A stretch of 7,171 nt of DNA from NCBI GenBank assembly GCA_007127595.1, contig SKZA01000047.1, positions 1-7,171 of the forward strand, given 5' to 3'. Position 1 is the first letter of the stretch; each line of letters opens with the position of its first letter. Below are positions 1 through 5,452 of this stretch, piece by piece. This DNA is from Kiritimatiellia bacterium. GTDB taxonomy: Bacteria; Verrucomicrobiota; Kiritimatiellia; SLAD01. The position numbers and the translations under genes are program-made. Below the pieces are notes generated by a model that was not told the origin of the DNA, did no database searches, and worked only from the letters and a program-made list of their open reading frames with translations.

Positions 1-192
1 GTCCGTTACGATTCCGACCTTCTTCAGCACGGCCAAATGCCGCGACAAATTGGATTGATTGATTCGGGCGAGCCGATTGAGTTCGAAGACACATCGATCC
101 CCCTGCTTGAGCTTTTCCACAATAAGCACCCGAATGGGATGGGCCAACGCCTTCAGAACCTCCGCCCTCTTCTTCGCCTGTTTGTAGTTCAT
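1..192 (-). CDS. ArsR-family HTH transcriptional repressor, N-terminal part (runs off the window)
   Basis: The reverse strand reads 64 codons without a stop from an ATG at 192 to the window edge. The protein starts MNYKQAKKRAEVLKALAHPI and continues with RVLIVEKLKQGDRCVFELNR and a recognition helix around QSNLSRHLAVLKK (residues 46-58). The ALAHPIRV segment (16-23) and the QSNLSRHL helix are hallmarks of the ArsR/SmtB winged-helix family, dimeric repressors released from DNA by metal ions or other signals. Classical arsenic and cadmium sensors carry ELCVCDL in helix 3; here the equivalent is RCVFEL (33-38), so only one of the two cysteines is present and metal specificity cannot be assigned. 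The wing and C-terminus lie outside the window. The start is fixed by the promoter: the predicted transcription start falls on or beside the ATG and no Shine-Dalgarno precedes it, so the mRNA is probably leaderless. The regulated genes may lie beyond the left edge. Confidence 0.88.
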   Translation of the reverse strand, partial: MNYKQAKKRAEVLKALAHPIRVLIVEKLKQGDRCVFELNRLARINQSNLSRHLAVLKKVGIVTD

Positions 193-198
193 ATATTC

Positions 199-227
199 AG
201 TATATGCGCATATGCGCATAAAGTCAA
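199..227 (-). promoter_or_regulatory. Sigma70-type promoter of the ArsR-family gene
   Basis: On the minus strand, TTGACT (227-222) and TATACT (204-199) are separated by exactly 17 bases. Each differs from the sigma70 consensus at one position. The -10 box ends seven bases before the ATG at 192, so transcription should begin at about the start codon. The operator palindrome lies in the spacer and runs into the first two bases of the -10 box, the usual place for autorepression. Confidence 0.75.
203..220. promoter_or_regulatory. 18-bp perfect palindrome, probable ArsR operator
   Basis: The sequence TATGCGCATATGCGCATA is identical to its own reverse complement. It sits between the -35 and -10 boxes of the adjacent ArsR-family gene, so a bound dimer would block RNA polymerase. 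A weaker plus-strand promoter (TTCAGT 196-201, TAAAGT 219-224, spacer 17) would also be covered. If that one is used, the rightward transcript towards 264 and 444 would be under the same repressor. The palindrome is seen directly; its role as an operator is inferred from position and from the family. Confidence 0.7.
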
Positions 228-263
228 TAACAACGATAGGGATAACCATGGTAAGGAGGTGGG

Positions 264-447
264 ATGGTATGTTGTATTCGGCTGGCTTTGCTCATGACAG
301 CTTTGCTCAGCTTTGCTCATGACGGTTGACAAGGCGTCGGGTTCGGTGCTCAATGGCGGTGTGTTGTGCGCCACGGATGGTGTGGCAGGGAGTCCGACAC
401 ATTCTCATCCGGACGATGGAAGTCGGCCAGAGGAAGGAAACATATGA
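264..447 (+). pseudogene. Small signal-peptide-like ORF, frame shifted by a 10-bp tandem duplication
   Basis: A strong Shine-Dalgarno (AAGGAGGT, 253-260) precedes an ATG at 264. The ORF now stops after 21 codons (TGA 327-329) and reads MVCCIRLALLMTALLSFAHDG, which resembles a secretion signal ending near a signal peptidase site (SFA). A directly repeated 10-mer, GCTTTGCTCA at 300-309 and 310-319, lies inside it. Removing one copy keeps the start but changes the frame after ALLMTALL. It gives a 57-residue product whose TGA (445-447) overlaps the ATG of the next gene as ATGA, a classic translational-coupling arrangement. The longer frame could therefore be the ancestral or alternative form, and the present form broken or switched off. 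The downstream residues (glycine-, serine- and aspartate-rich, ending SRPEEGNI) match no family I know, and codon use is not decisive. It could also be a leader peptide or chance. Confidence 0.3.
285..323 (+). repeat. Short tandem repeats of GCTTTGCTCA
   Basis: Three copies of the 10-mer GCTTTGCTCA occur at 285-294, 300-309 and 310-319. The first and third extend to GCTTTGCTCATGAC (285-298, 310-323). The second and third are directly adjacent, a 10-bp unit whose gain or loss by slippage changes the reading frame of the small ORF that contains it. Confidence 0.85.
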
Positions 448-869
448 AGAAGGTCGTGATGATACTGGCTCTTGCTGTGTGCTGCGGGGTGCCTGCCGCA
501 AAAGCCGTCGATGGGTTTCTCGTTCTGCGGGCGTCCACACCGCTGATTGTCAGCGGAGCCGCCGGATTGCGATTAGGCCAGCCGGCCGGTCATCATCGGC
601 CCACCGTGCAGGCGGAAGCCGGTATCGGCGGAGGTAAGTTGTCATTCGGATGGGATAACACGGGTGAGGGACGCACGGGGCACGCCCTTAAGATCGCCTT
701 CCTGCAGACATGGATCGAGCCCGTAGACCTGGATGAGGACCAGTCCTTTGTCGGCTTGGAAGTCGAGTTCAGTGTGAGGAAGTTGCTGCTGAATCTCGGC
801 GGGTATCGCCGGGTCAGCTCCGGCGACGATGATTGGGTGGCGTCCGCGGGGCTGGGTTTCATCTTTTAG
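444..869 (+). CDS. Small exported beta-rich protein of unknown function
   Basis: This 141-residue protein starts at the ATG preceded by AGGAAGGAAA (431-440). An upstream in-frame ATG at 366 lacks a ribosome site and would add 26 residues that do not look like a signal. The N-terminus has a classic Sec signal: two lysines, a hydrophobic core (VVMILALAVCC, residues 4-14) and a probable cleavage site after AKA (19-21). The mature part is about 120 residues with alternating hydrophobic stretches, for example PLIVSGAAGLRLG (33-45), QAEAGIGGGKLSFGWD (56-71) and SFVGLEVEFS (101-110). It ends WVASAGLGFIF, with a terminal phenylalanine as in many outer-membrane beta-strand proteins. It is short for a full porin. 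A small beta-barrel or periplasmic beta protein is possible, but I recognise no family. It may be co-transcribed with the DUF2237 gene 60 bases downstream. Confidence 0.72.
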   Translation: MKKVVMILALAVCCGVPAAKAVDGFLVLRASTPLIVSGAAGLRLGQPAGHHRPTVQAEAGIGGGKLSFGWDNTGEGRTGHALKIAFLQTWIEPVDLDEDQSFVGLEVEFSVRKLLLNLGGYRRVSSGDDDWVASAGLGFIF

Positions 870-929
870 CAATCCGCAGGTCCCACTTATGTGCGTTGAC
901 TCGGGGTGTGAGCGTGGAGTAGGAACGAA

Positions 930-1310
930 ATGAATGACCCGAAAAACACCAGACAGCGGAACGTATTGGGCGGAGCGCTGATTCCCTGCAGCACCGATCC
1001 GCTTACGGGGTTCTATCGAACCGGCAGTTGCGAAGTAGGGGAAGAAGACGTCGGATGTCACGCTGTTTGTGTTGAAGTCACGGAAGCGTTTCTCACTTTC
1101 TCGCAGGCGGCGGGTAACGATCTGTCCACGCCCCGGCCGGAGTATGGTTTCCCCGGCCTCAAGCCGGGCGACCGATGGTGTGTATGCGCGGCGCGTTGGA
1201 AGGAAGCATATGATGCGGGCTATGCGGCTCCCGTCATTCTGAAGGCGACGAGCGAGGCCGCCTTGCAGTATGTAACCCTGCCGGAATTGCAGGAACACGC
1301 CGCCGGATAA
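930..1310 (+). CDS. DUF2237 family protein
   Basis: This 126-residue protein belongs to the widespread DUF2237 (COG3651) family of small soluble bacterial proteins of unknown function. The match is clear along its length: NVLGGALIPCSTDPLTGFYR (11-30), EEDVGCHAVC (38-47), GNDLSTPRPEYGFPGLKPGD (62-81) and RWCVCAARWKEA (82-93). The last segment carries the conserved Cys-x-Cys and tryptophans. Length is normal for the family, and no signal peptide or membrane helix is present, so it is probably cytoplasmic. The start is supported by AGGA at 921-924, five bases before the ATG; a second ATG at 934 is in another frame. Two stop codons in a row (TAATAA) close it. It converges with the ApbE-like gene, whose reading frame overlaps its last 91 bases on the other strand. 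Conserved cysteines may hint at a redox or metal role, but none is established to my knowledge. Confidence 0.92.
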   Translation: MNDPKNTRQRNVLGGALIPCSTDPLTGFYRTGSCEVGEEDVGCHAVCVEVTEAFLTFSQAAGNDLSTPRPEYGFPGLKPGDRWCVCAARWKEAYDAGYAAPVILKATSEAALQYVTLPELQEHAAG

Positions 1311-2611
1311 TAAGGCCGCCACAGGTTTGGCAGCCCATTGGAAATGGCATACTCACGCTTTTCCACACTGCAAGTTCCATTCTGCGTGGCCGCCGTAAGG
1401 CGGTGGACGATATGCTCAAGGGTCATCCAATCCCCAACGGACCACTCTTCACTGACCTCCCCGTCGGATTCGTCCGATTCCTCATTCACCGTTTCTTCTT
1501 CTTCTTCTTCTTCTTCTTCTTCTTCTTCGGGCGGCTGCGGTTCAGGCAGCATGATGAGCTGAATGCGGTCCTTATAGTCGTCCGCGGGCACAAAGAGCGG
1601 CGCCAGATTCGGCGTGATCCAGATCGTGGTCGGGTCGGAACGTTGAACGAACATGACTTGGTGGTCCCGGTGCTGAACCAGCAGCGACTCGCTCTCTTCC
1701 CTGCCTTGCACGAAAACGGCGTTTGCCAGGGCATACGTGTTCGCGGCCGTGGGGCCCATCACAAAGACGGCCTCTTTGCCTTCAGCCGGCCAGCCGGTCC
1801 GTGGATGAATGATGCGAGCGACCTGCTGATCGCCAACCTGCGCGAAATCATCGGGCCAGCCGAACAGGGTGAAGGCCGCCCCATCCGGTAGCATGATTTC
1901 GCCGAGGATGCGTTTTCCATCGCCGGGATGTGTAATGAGGTGTGACCAAGATCGGATCTCGGATCGGCTCCCGAGTACCCGGCCAAAACGGCCGGCATGG
2001 AATTTCACCCCGGTAACGGCCAGGTTTCGTAGCTGGCGAACGGCCTGATCGATGACATAAGGGCGTGCGAAGTCGTTGAGGTCGAGTTGTGTCTCGGAGG
2101 CCAGATACAGTAAGGAATGCTCCTGAATATCGTAAAAGTGCGGGCCGATACCTCTTCGCGAAACATGTACGAGCGGTGCGGCGAGGAGTTCCTCGGGATT
2201 CTCCTGAAAATGTCGGTGCCACAGGTGGCGCAGGGTGGCGTCCGATACGTCGAACAGCCCTTCAAGATCTGTGCTTAATCGTTGTGCAGATTCAAGGAGG
2301 CGTTGGGTTTCCCGAGAAATAGGAAAGCGCACCCGATAGGCGATCTGATTAGCGCGAGAAATTTCGCTTTCGGGCGAGTAGATATCGATCAGAGGATACA
2401 GGCGCCCGCTGAATTGGCGAATGGCTTGACCCGCCCATTCAAGGGCGGCCTCGTTGTCGGCGGGAACGGATACCACAACATGTTCCCCCATGAAGCGAAT
2501 ATTACGCTCGACCAGCCGATCCTGTTCGCCGCATCCAGTGAGCATGAGGCAGATGACAATCGCTGCGACGCGTGGCCTTGAAACGGATTCCATGAAGTCC
2601 ATGCCTGTCAT
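1220..2611 (-). CDS. ApbE-like (FAD:protein FMN transferase family) lipoprotein with degenerate active site and poly-Glu tail
   Basis: This 463-residue protein begins with a lipoprotein signal: hydrophobic segment VAAIVICLMLTGC with lipobox LTGC (residues 24-27), so it should be anchored by Cys27. The ApbE fold is recognisable from ESEISRAN (81-88), GLFDVSDATL (118-127), LDLNDFARPYVIDQA (176-190) and RIIHPRTG (266-273). ApbE enzymes transfer FMN from FAD to a threonine of extracytoplasmic redox proteins. Here key sites differ: the usual DLGGIAKGYAVD is DLNDFARPYVID, the glycine-rich NAGGD segment is HAGRFG (205-210), and the metal-binding Asp and Thr of a DALSTALF-type motif are replaced in TYALANAVF (292-300) by Tyr293 and Asn297. 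Transferase activity is doubtful. After the core (about residue 350) comes PEPQPP, twelve glutamates (362-373), an acidic stretch and a cysteine-containing tail that overlaps the DUF2237 gene. The gene follows the FNR-like gene by 12 bases. Met7 (2593) is an alternative start; neither has a good ribosome site. Confidence 0.82.
   Translation of the reverse strand: MTGMDFMESVSRPRVAAIVICLMLTGCGEQDRLVERNIRFMGEHVVVSVPADNEAALEWAGQAIRQFSGRLYPLIDIYSPESEISRANQIAYRVRFPISRETQRLLESAQRLSTDLEGLFDVSDATLRHLWHRHFQENPEELLAAPLVHVSRRGIGPHFYDIQEHSLLYLASETQLDLNDFARPYVIDQAVRQLRNLAVTGVKFHAGRFGRVLGSRSEIRSWSHLITHPGDGKRILGEIMLPDGAAFTLFGWPDDFAQVGDQQVARIIHPRTGWPAEGKEAVFVMGPTAANTYALANAVFVQGREESESLLVQHRDHQVMFVQRSDPTTIWITPNLAPLFVPADDYKDRIQLIMLPEPQPPEEEEEEEEEEEETVNEESDESDGEVSEEWSVGDWMTLEHIVHRLTAATQNGTCSVEKREYAISNGLPNLWRPYYPAACSCNSGRVTYCKAASLVAFRMTGAA
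1493..1528 (-). repeat. (GAA)12 trinucleotide microsatellite coding for poly-glutamate
   Basis: Twelve uninterrupted TTC units on the plus strand (GAA on the coding minus strand) encode Glu362-373 of the ApbE-like protein. No synonymous GAG interrupts the run, so it is prone to slippage. Changes come in whole codons and would alter tail length without breaking the frame. Confidence 0.95.
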
Positions 2612-2623
2612 AGCTCGTTGCGC

Positions 2624-3322
2624 TCAAGTCTCCAGCCGATAATAGTAGCCCTCGACGAATATACGATCGGGCGTTATGCCCTTCTCAAGCAGCAATGCCT
2701 GTACATCATAAATCATTTCGTATGCGCCGCATAAATAATAGTGCGCTTCGGCGGGGAGATCGCATGCAGCAAGATGATCGGTGACGTGGCCAAAATGGCA
2801 TGAGCTTTTGCGCTCCTTTGAGAGGCAGGGGTGGTAGGTGTAGCGCGCAAAATCCGCCCGATAGAAGAGGTCGTCTTCCGTGCGCACGCCGTGTACCAGT
2901 GTGAGATCCAGGCTTGGGTGGGTGCGAATATAAGCGTGACACGGCGCCACGCCCGTGCCGGTGGCGATGAACCAGATCGGCCGTTTCGGGTCGCGTAGCA
3001 CGAACTGGCCGTACGGTCCGGATAGCTCTATGGTGTCGCCCTCCCTCAATCGGATCAGTTGCGGCGTCAGCACGCCGGCCGGGACGTATCGGTACAATAT
3101 ATGCAGATGCTCGTCCCGTTCGCCGCTGGCAATGGTATAGCTGCGGTCTTCGGTGACGTCGCGCCCATGAAGGGTGATTAACCGGCCCGCGTCGAATACA
3201 AGGCCGTTACGTTCCAGCACCAACTCGTAACCGGTTTCGGACAGGCGTACATGCCGCACGACGCGCGCGCATTTGCGCTGAACGTCAAGATCCGGGACAT
3301 TGGCTGTTTTGAGGATATCCAT
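2624..3322 (-). CDS. Ferredoxin-NADP reductase-like FAD-binding oxidoreductase
   Basis: This 232-residue flavoprotein has the two-domain ferredoxin-NADP reductase fold. The FAD domain shows RSYTIAS (60-66), the family's RxYS/T signature, and GPYGQF (102-107). The NAD(P) domain shows ATGTGVAPCHAYIR (120-133), HGVRTEDDLFY (144-154), CLSKE (166-170), GHVTDHL (178-184) and YYLCGAYEMIYDV (195-207), the CGxxxM-type segment. The C-terminus EGYYYRLET places aromatic residues where the flavin-stacking aromatic usually lies. There is no iron-sulfur domain and no signal peptide, so it is a stand-alone cytoplasmic reductase that passes electrons between NAD(P)H and a ferredoxin, flavodoxin or similar carrier; the partner is not in the window. 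The start at 3322 matches the usual N-terminal length but lacks a strong ribosome site. It is followed after 12 bases by the ApbE-like gene, so the two are almost certainly co-transcribed, pointing to a shared flavin or electron-transfer task. Confidence 0.88.
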   Translation of the reverse strand: MDILKTANVPDLDVQRKCARVVRHVRLSETGYELVLERNGLVFDAGRLITLHGRDVTEDRSYTIASGERDEHLHILYRYVPAGVLTPQLIRLREGDTIELSGPYGQFVLRDPKRPIWFIATGTGVAPCHAYIRTHPSLDLTLVHGVRTEDDLFYRADFARYTYHPCLSKERKSSCHFGHVTDHLAACDLPAEAHYYLCGAYEMIYDVQALLLEKGITPDRIFVEGYYYRLET

Positions 3323-3356
3323 GGTGCGGTCTCACTGCTGCTAATGTATCGCACGA

Positions 3357-3393
3357 GGATCATCCCGATGCAAGAAACGAGCCGGGACGATCC
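3357..3393 (-). other. Intergenic hairpin just after the envelope-protein gene
   Basis: GGATCATCCCG (3357-3367) and CGGGACGATCC (3383-3393) pair over 11 positions with one mismatch, leaving a 15-base loop. It starts at the base next to the stop codon of the upstream minus-strand gene. No T-run follows in the direction of transcription, so it is a poor intrinsic terminator. It could instead be an mRNA-stabilising or processing structure within the operon, lowering expression of the reductase relative to the first gene. Confidence 0.45.
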
Positions 3394-4341
3394 CTAAAAT
3401 CGCGCCCCAAGCCAACCCCCGACCGTGAGGTTAAAATCGCTCTTGGTATTTAGCGGACCCTCGGTCTCACGTATCTTGGCATACGTGCTGCCCACCATTA
3501 CGCCCACGCGCCATTGCGAGCCCATTCCCCACGAGAAGCCGGTCAGTGCACGACTCATCAAACCAACCCTATCCGCCGAGCTGTACCCCGTCAAAACTTC
3601 AAAATCCCAAGAGACGGGATTGACGCTCCGGGTCAGCGGCCATTGGATCGAAGGGCCGAGCAGCCCGTATATGCCGTGGACATTCATGGTGCCCTCATCA
3701 TCTCTCAAGCGGAACCGCCCATCCAGATAACCGGATTCTAGAATCAGCCCCACACGATTGAACTCGCCGAGTAAACCCAGCGCGCCACGAACGCCGTACA
3801 TGCCGCCTTGTCGTCCCGATCCCCCGAAGCGCCAACCACTGACACTGACATCTTGCCAATACTCGTATTCGCGATGACCGGCGATGATTTCATAGAGGAT
3901 GACGCCACCATAAATCAGGGCCGCCCCAATCACAAAGACACCAACAAGCACATACAGGATCACGGCAGCGTCATCTGTTGCAATGGATCCGGTGCCCTCA
4001 GCGAATACCGCGACCTGTGTGCGTTGTGAGGTGCGCACCCGCGCCGGAACCATCGTGCCGGCAGGAGGGGGAGGGCGGTGTTCCACCGCCGCGTCGGTCG
4101 CTTCATCCTGTGCGCCTTCATTCGTTACGTCTTTTCTGTCCGCCACAAGGATTACAGCGCGCCCGTTTGCCTGAGCGACGAGATGTTCGTACTCCGCAGG
4201 CGACACGCCGACCAATCGGGCGTCAGGGAAAAGGGCCATGAGGGTTTCGAGCGTGACCGGTTCCGGATGCAACTCCCCTCGGGCATCGGGGATGTGGGAG
4301 AATGCCAAACCGATCGCAAGGATGATCGACAACGTTCGCAT
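3394..4341 (-). CDS. Exported protein with a central membrane helix and a beta-rich, outer-membrane-like C-terminus; function unknown
   Basis: This is a 315-residue protein if started at the ATG at 4341, which gives a clean signal peptide (MRTLSIILAIGLAFSHIPDA). An in-frame ATG at 4401 adds 20 residues but lies inside the operator and lacks a ribosome site. After the signal comes a folded-looking segment (about 25-72), then an acidic and proline-rich linker with PPPPAG (90-95). A long hydrophobic helix follows (about 125-151, AVILYVLVGVFVIGAALIYG). Residues 160-315 are rich in aromatic and glycine residues with alternating polarity, such as SGWRFGGSG, GLILESGYLDGRFRLRD and SDFNLTVGGWLGARF, ending in phenylalanine like outer-membrane barrels. 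A transmembrane helix next to barrel-like strands is unusual. I recognise no family. It is divergent from the SahR-like gene and heads the operon with the reductase and ApbE-like genes (71-base gap to the reductase), suggesting an envelope partner of that redox pair. Confidence 0.72.
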   Translation of the reverse strand: MRTLSIILAIGLAFSHIPDARGELHPEPVTLETLMALFPDARLVGVSPAEYEHLVAQANGRAVILVADRKDVTNEGAQDEATDAAVEHRPPPPAGTMVPARVRTSQRTQVAVFAEGTGSIATDDAAVILYVLVGVFVIGAALIYGGVILYEIIAGHREYEYWQDVSVSGWRFGGSGRQGGMYGVRGALGLLGEFNRVGLILESGYLDGRFRLRDDEGTMNVHGIYGLLGPSIQWPLTRSVNPVSWDFEVLTGYSSADRVGLMSRALTGFSWGMGSQWRVGVMVGSTYAKIRETEGPLNTKSDFNLTVGGWLGARF

Positions 4342-4370
4342 AAGCGAAGTATTTCCGCTCCAAAATGTAC

Positions 4371-4398
4371 TTGCAAACAAATAGTGTAAGGATATATT
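4371..4398 (+). promoter_or_regulatory. Candidate promoter of the SahR-like gene and ahcY
   Basis: TTGCAA (4371-4376) and TATATT (4393-4398) are 16 bases apart, a fair but not strong sigma70 match. The -10 box lies inside the palindrome at 4390-4407, so binding of the regulator there would block initiation. Transcription would begin near 4405, leaving a leader of roughly 23 bases. Confidence 0.45.
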
Positions 4399-4407
4399 CA
4401 TATATCC
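4390..4407. promoter_or_regulatory. Inverted-repeat operator, probable site of the SahR-like regulator
   Basis: GGATATAT and ATATATCC are perfect 8-bp inverted arms around a TC centre. The site is 20 bases upstream of the SahR-like start codon and 48 bases upstream of the start of the divergent minus-strand operon. Its size and symmetry fit an ArsR-family dimer. Autoregulation of the regulator-ahcY operon is the simplest reading; control of the divergent operon is possible. The repeat is seen, the function is inferred. Confidence 0.65.
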
Positions 4408-4427
4408 GAAATAACAGATGGAGATTG

Positions 4428-5363
4428 ATGGCCGATTTACTCGAATTGCTGAAAGCCCTGTCCGATTTGGCGAGACTCCGTATTGTGCGGGCTATTTCTC
4501 AAGCGGAGTTGTCGGTGGCTGAGCTGGTTAGCGTGTTGGGTTTGCCCCAATCGACGGTCAGTCGGCACCTGAAACCATTGAGGGATACGGGCCTGCTTGA
4601 AACGCGACGGGACGGGACCTCCATCTTCTATCGGCGTGGCGAAGCGTTTGCCGATCCGCTGTTGGCCCGCTTCGTTGACGATCAGGTGCAGAAATTGGCG
4701 AATGCACCCGAAGATCGGGCGTCGGTTCGGCGCGTGCTAGATCTTCGCAAGAAGAAGAGCCGCGAGTTCTTTGATCGTATAGCAGGGAGCTACGGGACAT
4801 TGACCGAGCCCGGCGGCGGGTGGCCGGCACTCGCCTCCGGTCTGGCGGCCGGCTTCGCGGATCGCGACGTGGCGGATCTTGGATCGGGTGAAGGCGCCTT
4901 AACACTTTTGCTGGCGCGTTACGTGGCAAAGGTGACCGCCGTGGATGCGTCCCCTGAGATGTTGAGGTTGGTGGAAGAGAAGGCGGCGGAAGCCGACCTT
5001 TCGGATCGCGTGACGGTGGCGGAAGGCGATATTGAATCGATCCCGCTGCCGGATGCTTCGGTGGACGCGGCGTTCTTGAGTCAGTCGCTGCACCATGCCG
5101 CAAGACCGGTACAGGCCCTGGCGGAAGCGGCGCGCATTTTGAAGCCGGGCGGCGTGTTGATCGTGTTGGATCTGGCCAAGCATGAACAGGAATGGGTGCG
5201 TGAACAGTGGGCCGATCAATGGCTGGGTTTTGAGGAAACGGAATTGGAACAATGGTTCACGGCAGCGGGCTTGACCGTCACGCGCATGGAGCGCTTGCCG
5301 GGATCGACACCAGATCTGGTGGTGTTGACCGCCGTGGGGAAGAAAGAAGAGCGAAAGACATAA
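4428..5363 (+). CDS. ArsR-type HTH fused to a SAM-dependent methyltransferase-like domain; probable SahR-like regulator of SAH/methionine metabolism
   Basis: The 311-residue protein starts MADLLELLKALSDLARLRIV. Residues 1-70 are an ArsR winged helix with recognition helix QSTVSRHLKPLRD (41-53) and wing RRDGTSIFYRR (60-70). A linker (71-110) leads to a class I methyltransferase domain: FFDRIAGSY (114-122), SAM-binding motif I DLGSGEG (150-156), acidic AVDASPEML (171-179), EGDIESIPLPDASVDAAF (199-216) and LKPGGVLIVLDL (238-249). This architecture matches SahR, described as an SAH-responsive repressor of ahcY and methionine-cycle genes in Proteobacteria. The next gene here is ahcY, which strongly supports the role. 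The domain may act as a ligand sensor rather than an enzyme. The chosen ATG has GGAGA just upstream (4420-4424); an in-frame ATG at 4365 precedes the operator and is unlikely. Stand-alone methyltransferases with ArsR domains also exist, so the exact ligand is inferred. Confidence 0.87.
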   Translation: MADLLELLKALSDLARLRIVRAISQAELSVAELVSVLGLPQSTVSRHLKPLRDTGLLETRRDGTSIFYRRGEAFADPLLARFVDDQVQKLANAPEDRASVRRVLDLRKKKSREFFDRIAGSYGTLTEPGGGWPALASGLAAGFADRDVADLGSGEGALTLLLARYVAKVTAVDASPEMLRLVEEKAAEADLSDRVTVAEGDIESIPLPDASVDAAFLSQSLHHAARPVQALAEAARILKPGGVLIVLDLAKHEQEWVREQWADQWLGFEETELEQWFTAAGLTVTRMERLPGSTPDLVVLTAVGKKEERKT

Positions 5364-5369
5364 ACAACT

Positions 5370-5396
5370 TGGAGGGCGAGGCTCCTGCCGAGCCGC
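5370..5396 (+). repeat. GEAPAEP-type palindromic repeat, copy 1
   Basis: This 27-base element starts TGGAGGGCGAGGCTCC and contains the inverted repeat GGCTC-CTGCC-GAGCC (5380-5394). It matches the reverse complement of 7111-7137 at 26 of 27 positions. It fills part of the 89-base gap between the SahR-like gene and ahcY. In one frame it reads LEGEAPAEPRR, a string I recall from many spurious ORFs of planctomycetes and relatives, where it marks a dispersed intergenic repeat. Confidence 0.75.
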
Positions 5397-5452
5397 GACG
5401 AGAAACAGATAAAGAATCAGACAAGAAACTGAACCAAACAGGAGAGAGTGAA

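Noticed and set aside
327..329. TGA read through as selenocysteine, joining the 21-codon ORF to the gene at 444
   Set aside because: The residues after the TGA look non-coding and no SECIS-like hairpin is evident right after it. The shared frame has a one-in-three chance.
326..354. TTGACA at 326-331 as the promoter of the gene at 444
   Set aside because: At 17-base spacing the -10 would be CTCAAT, matching only half the consensus. It was too weak to annotate.
896..925. Promoter for the DUF2237 gene (TTGACT at 896-901)
   Set aside because: The matching -10 would be TAGGAA overlapping the ribosome site, a poor match at 18-base spacing. Read-through from the upstream gene is simpler.
642..1322. 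A 226-codon open frame on the minus strand across the DUF2237 gene and the preceding gene
   Set aside because: It lies opposite a clear DUF2237 gene, shows no domain or signal, and crosses two plus-strand genes.
1390..1403. CCGCC-GTAA-GGCGG hairpin as a bidirectional terminator between convergent genes
   Set aside because: Only five pairs, no T-run on either strand, and it lies inside the ApbE-like reading frame.
1403..1891. Plus-strand frame with a poly-phenylalanine run
   Set aside because: The run is the complement of the GAA microsatellite in the ApbE-like gene. The rest shows no motifs.
5252..5452. In-frame upstream extension of ahcY giving 559 residues
   Set aside because: It would overlap the SahR-like gene by 112 bases and include the dispersed repeat. 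The ATG at 5453 has a good ribosome site and gives normal family length.
5364..5452. SAH riboswitch upstream of ahcY
   Set aside because: The 89-base gap holds the dispersed repeat and an A-rich leader. I could not find the conserved SAH-aptamer core, and a protein regulator is already present.
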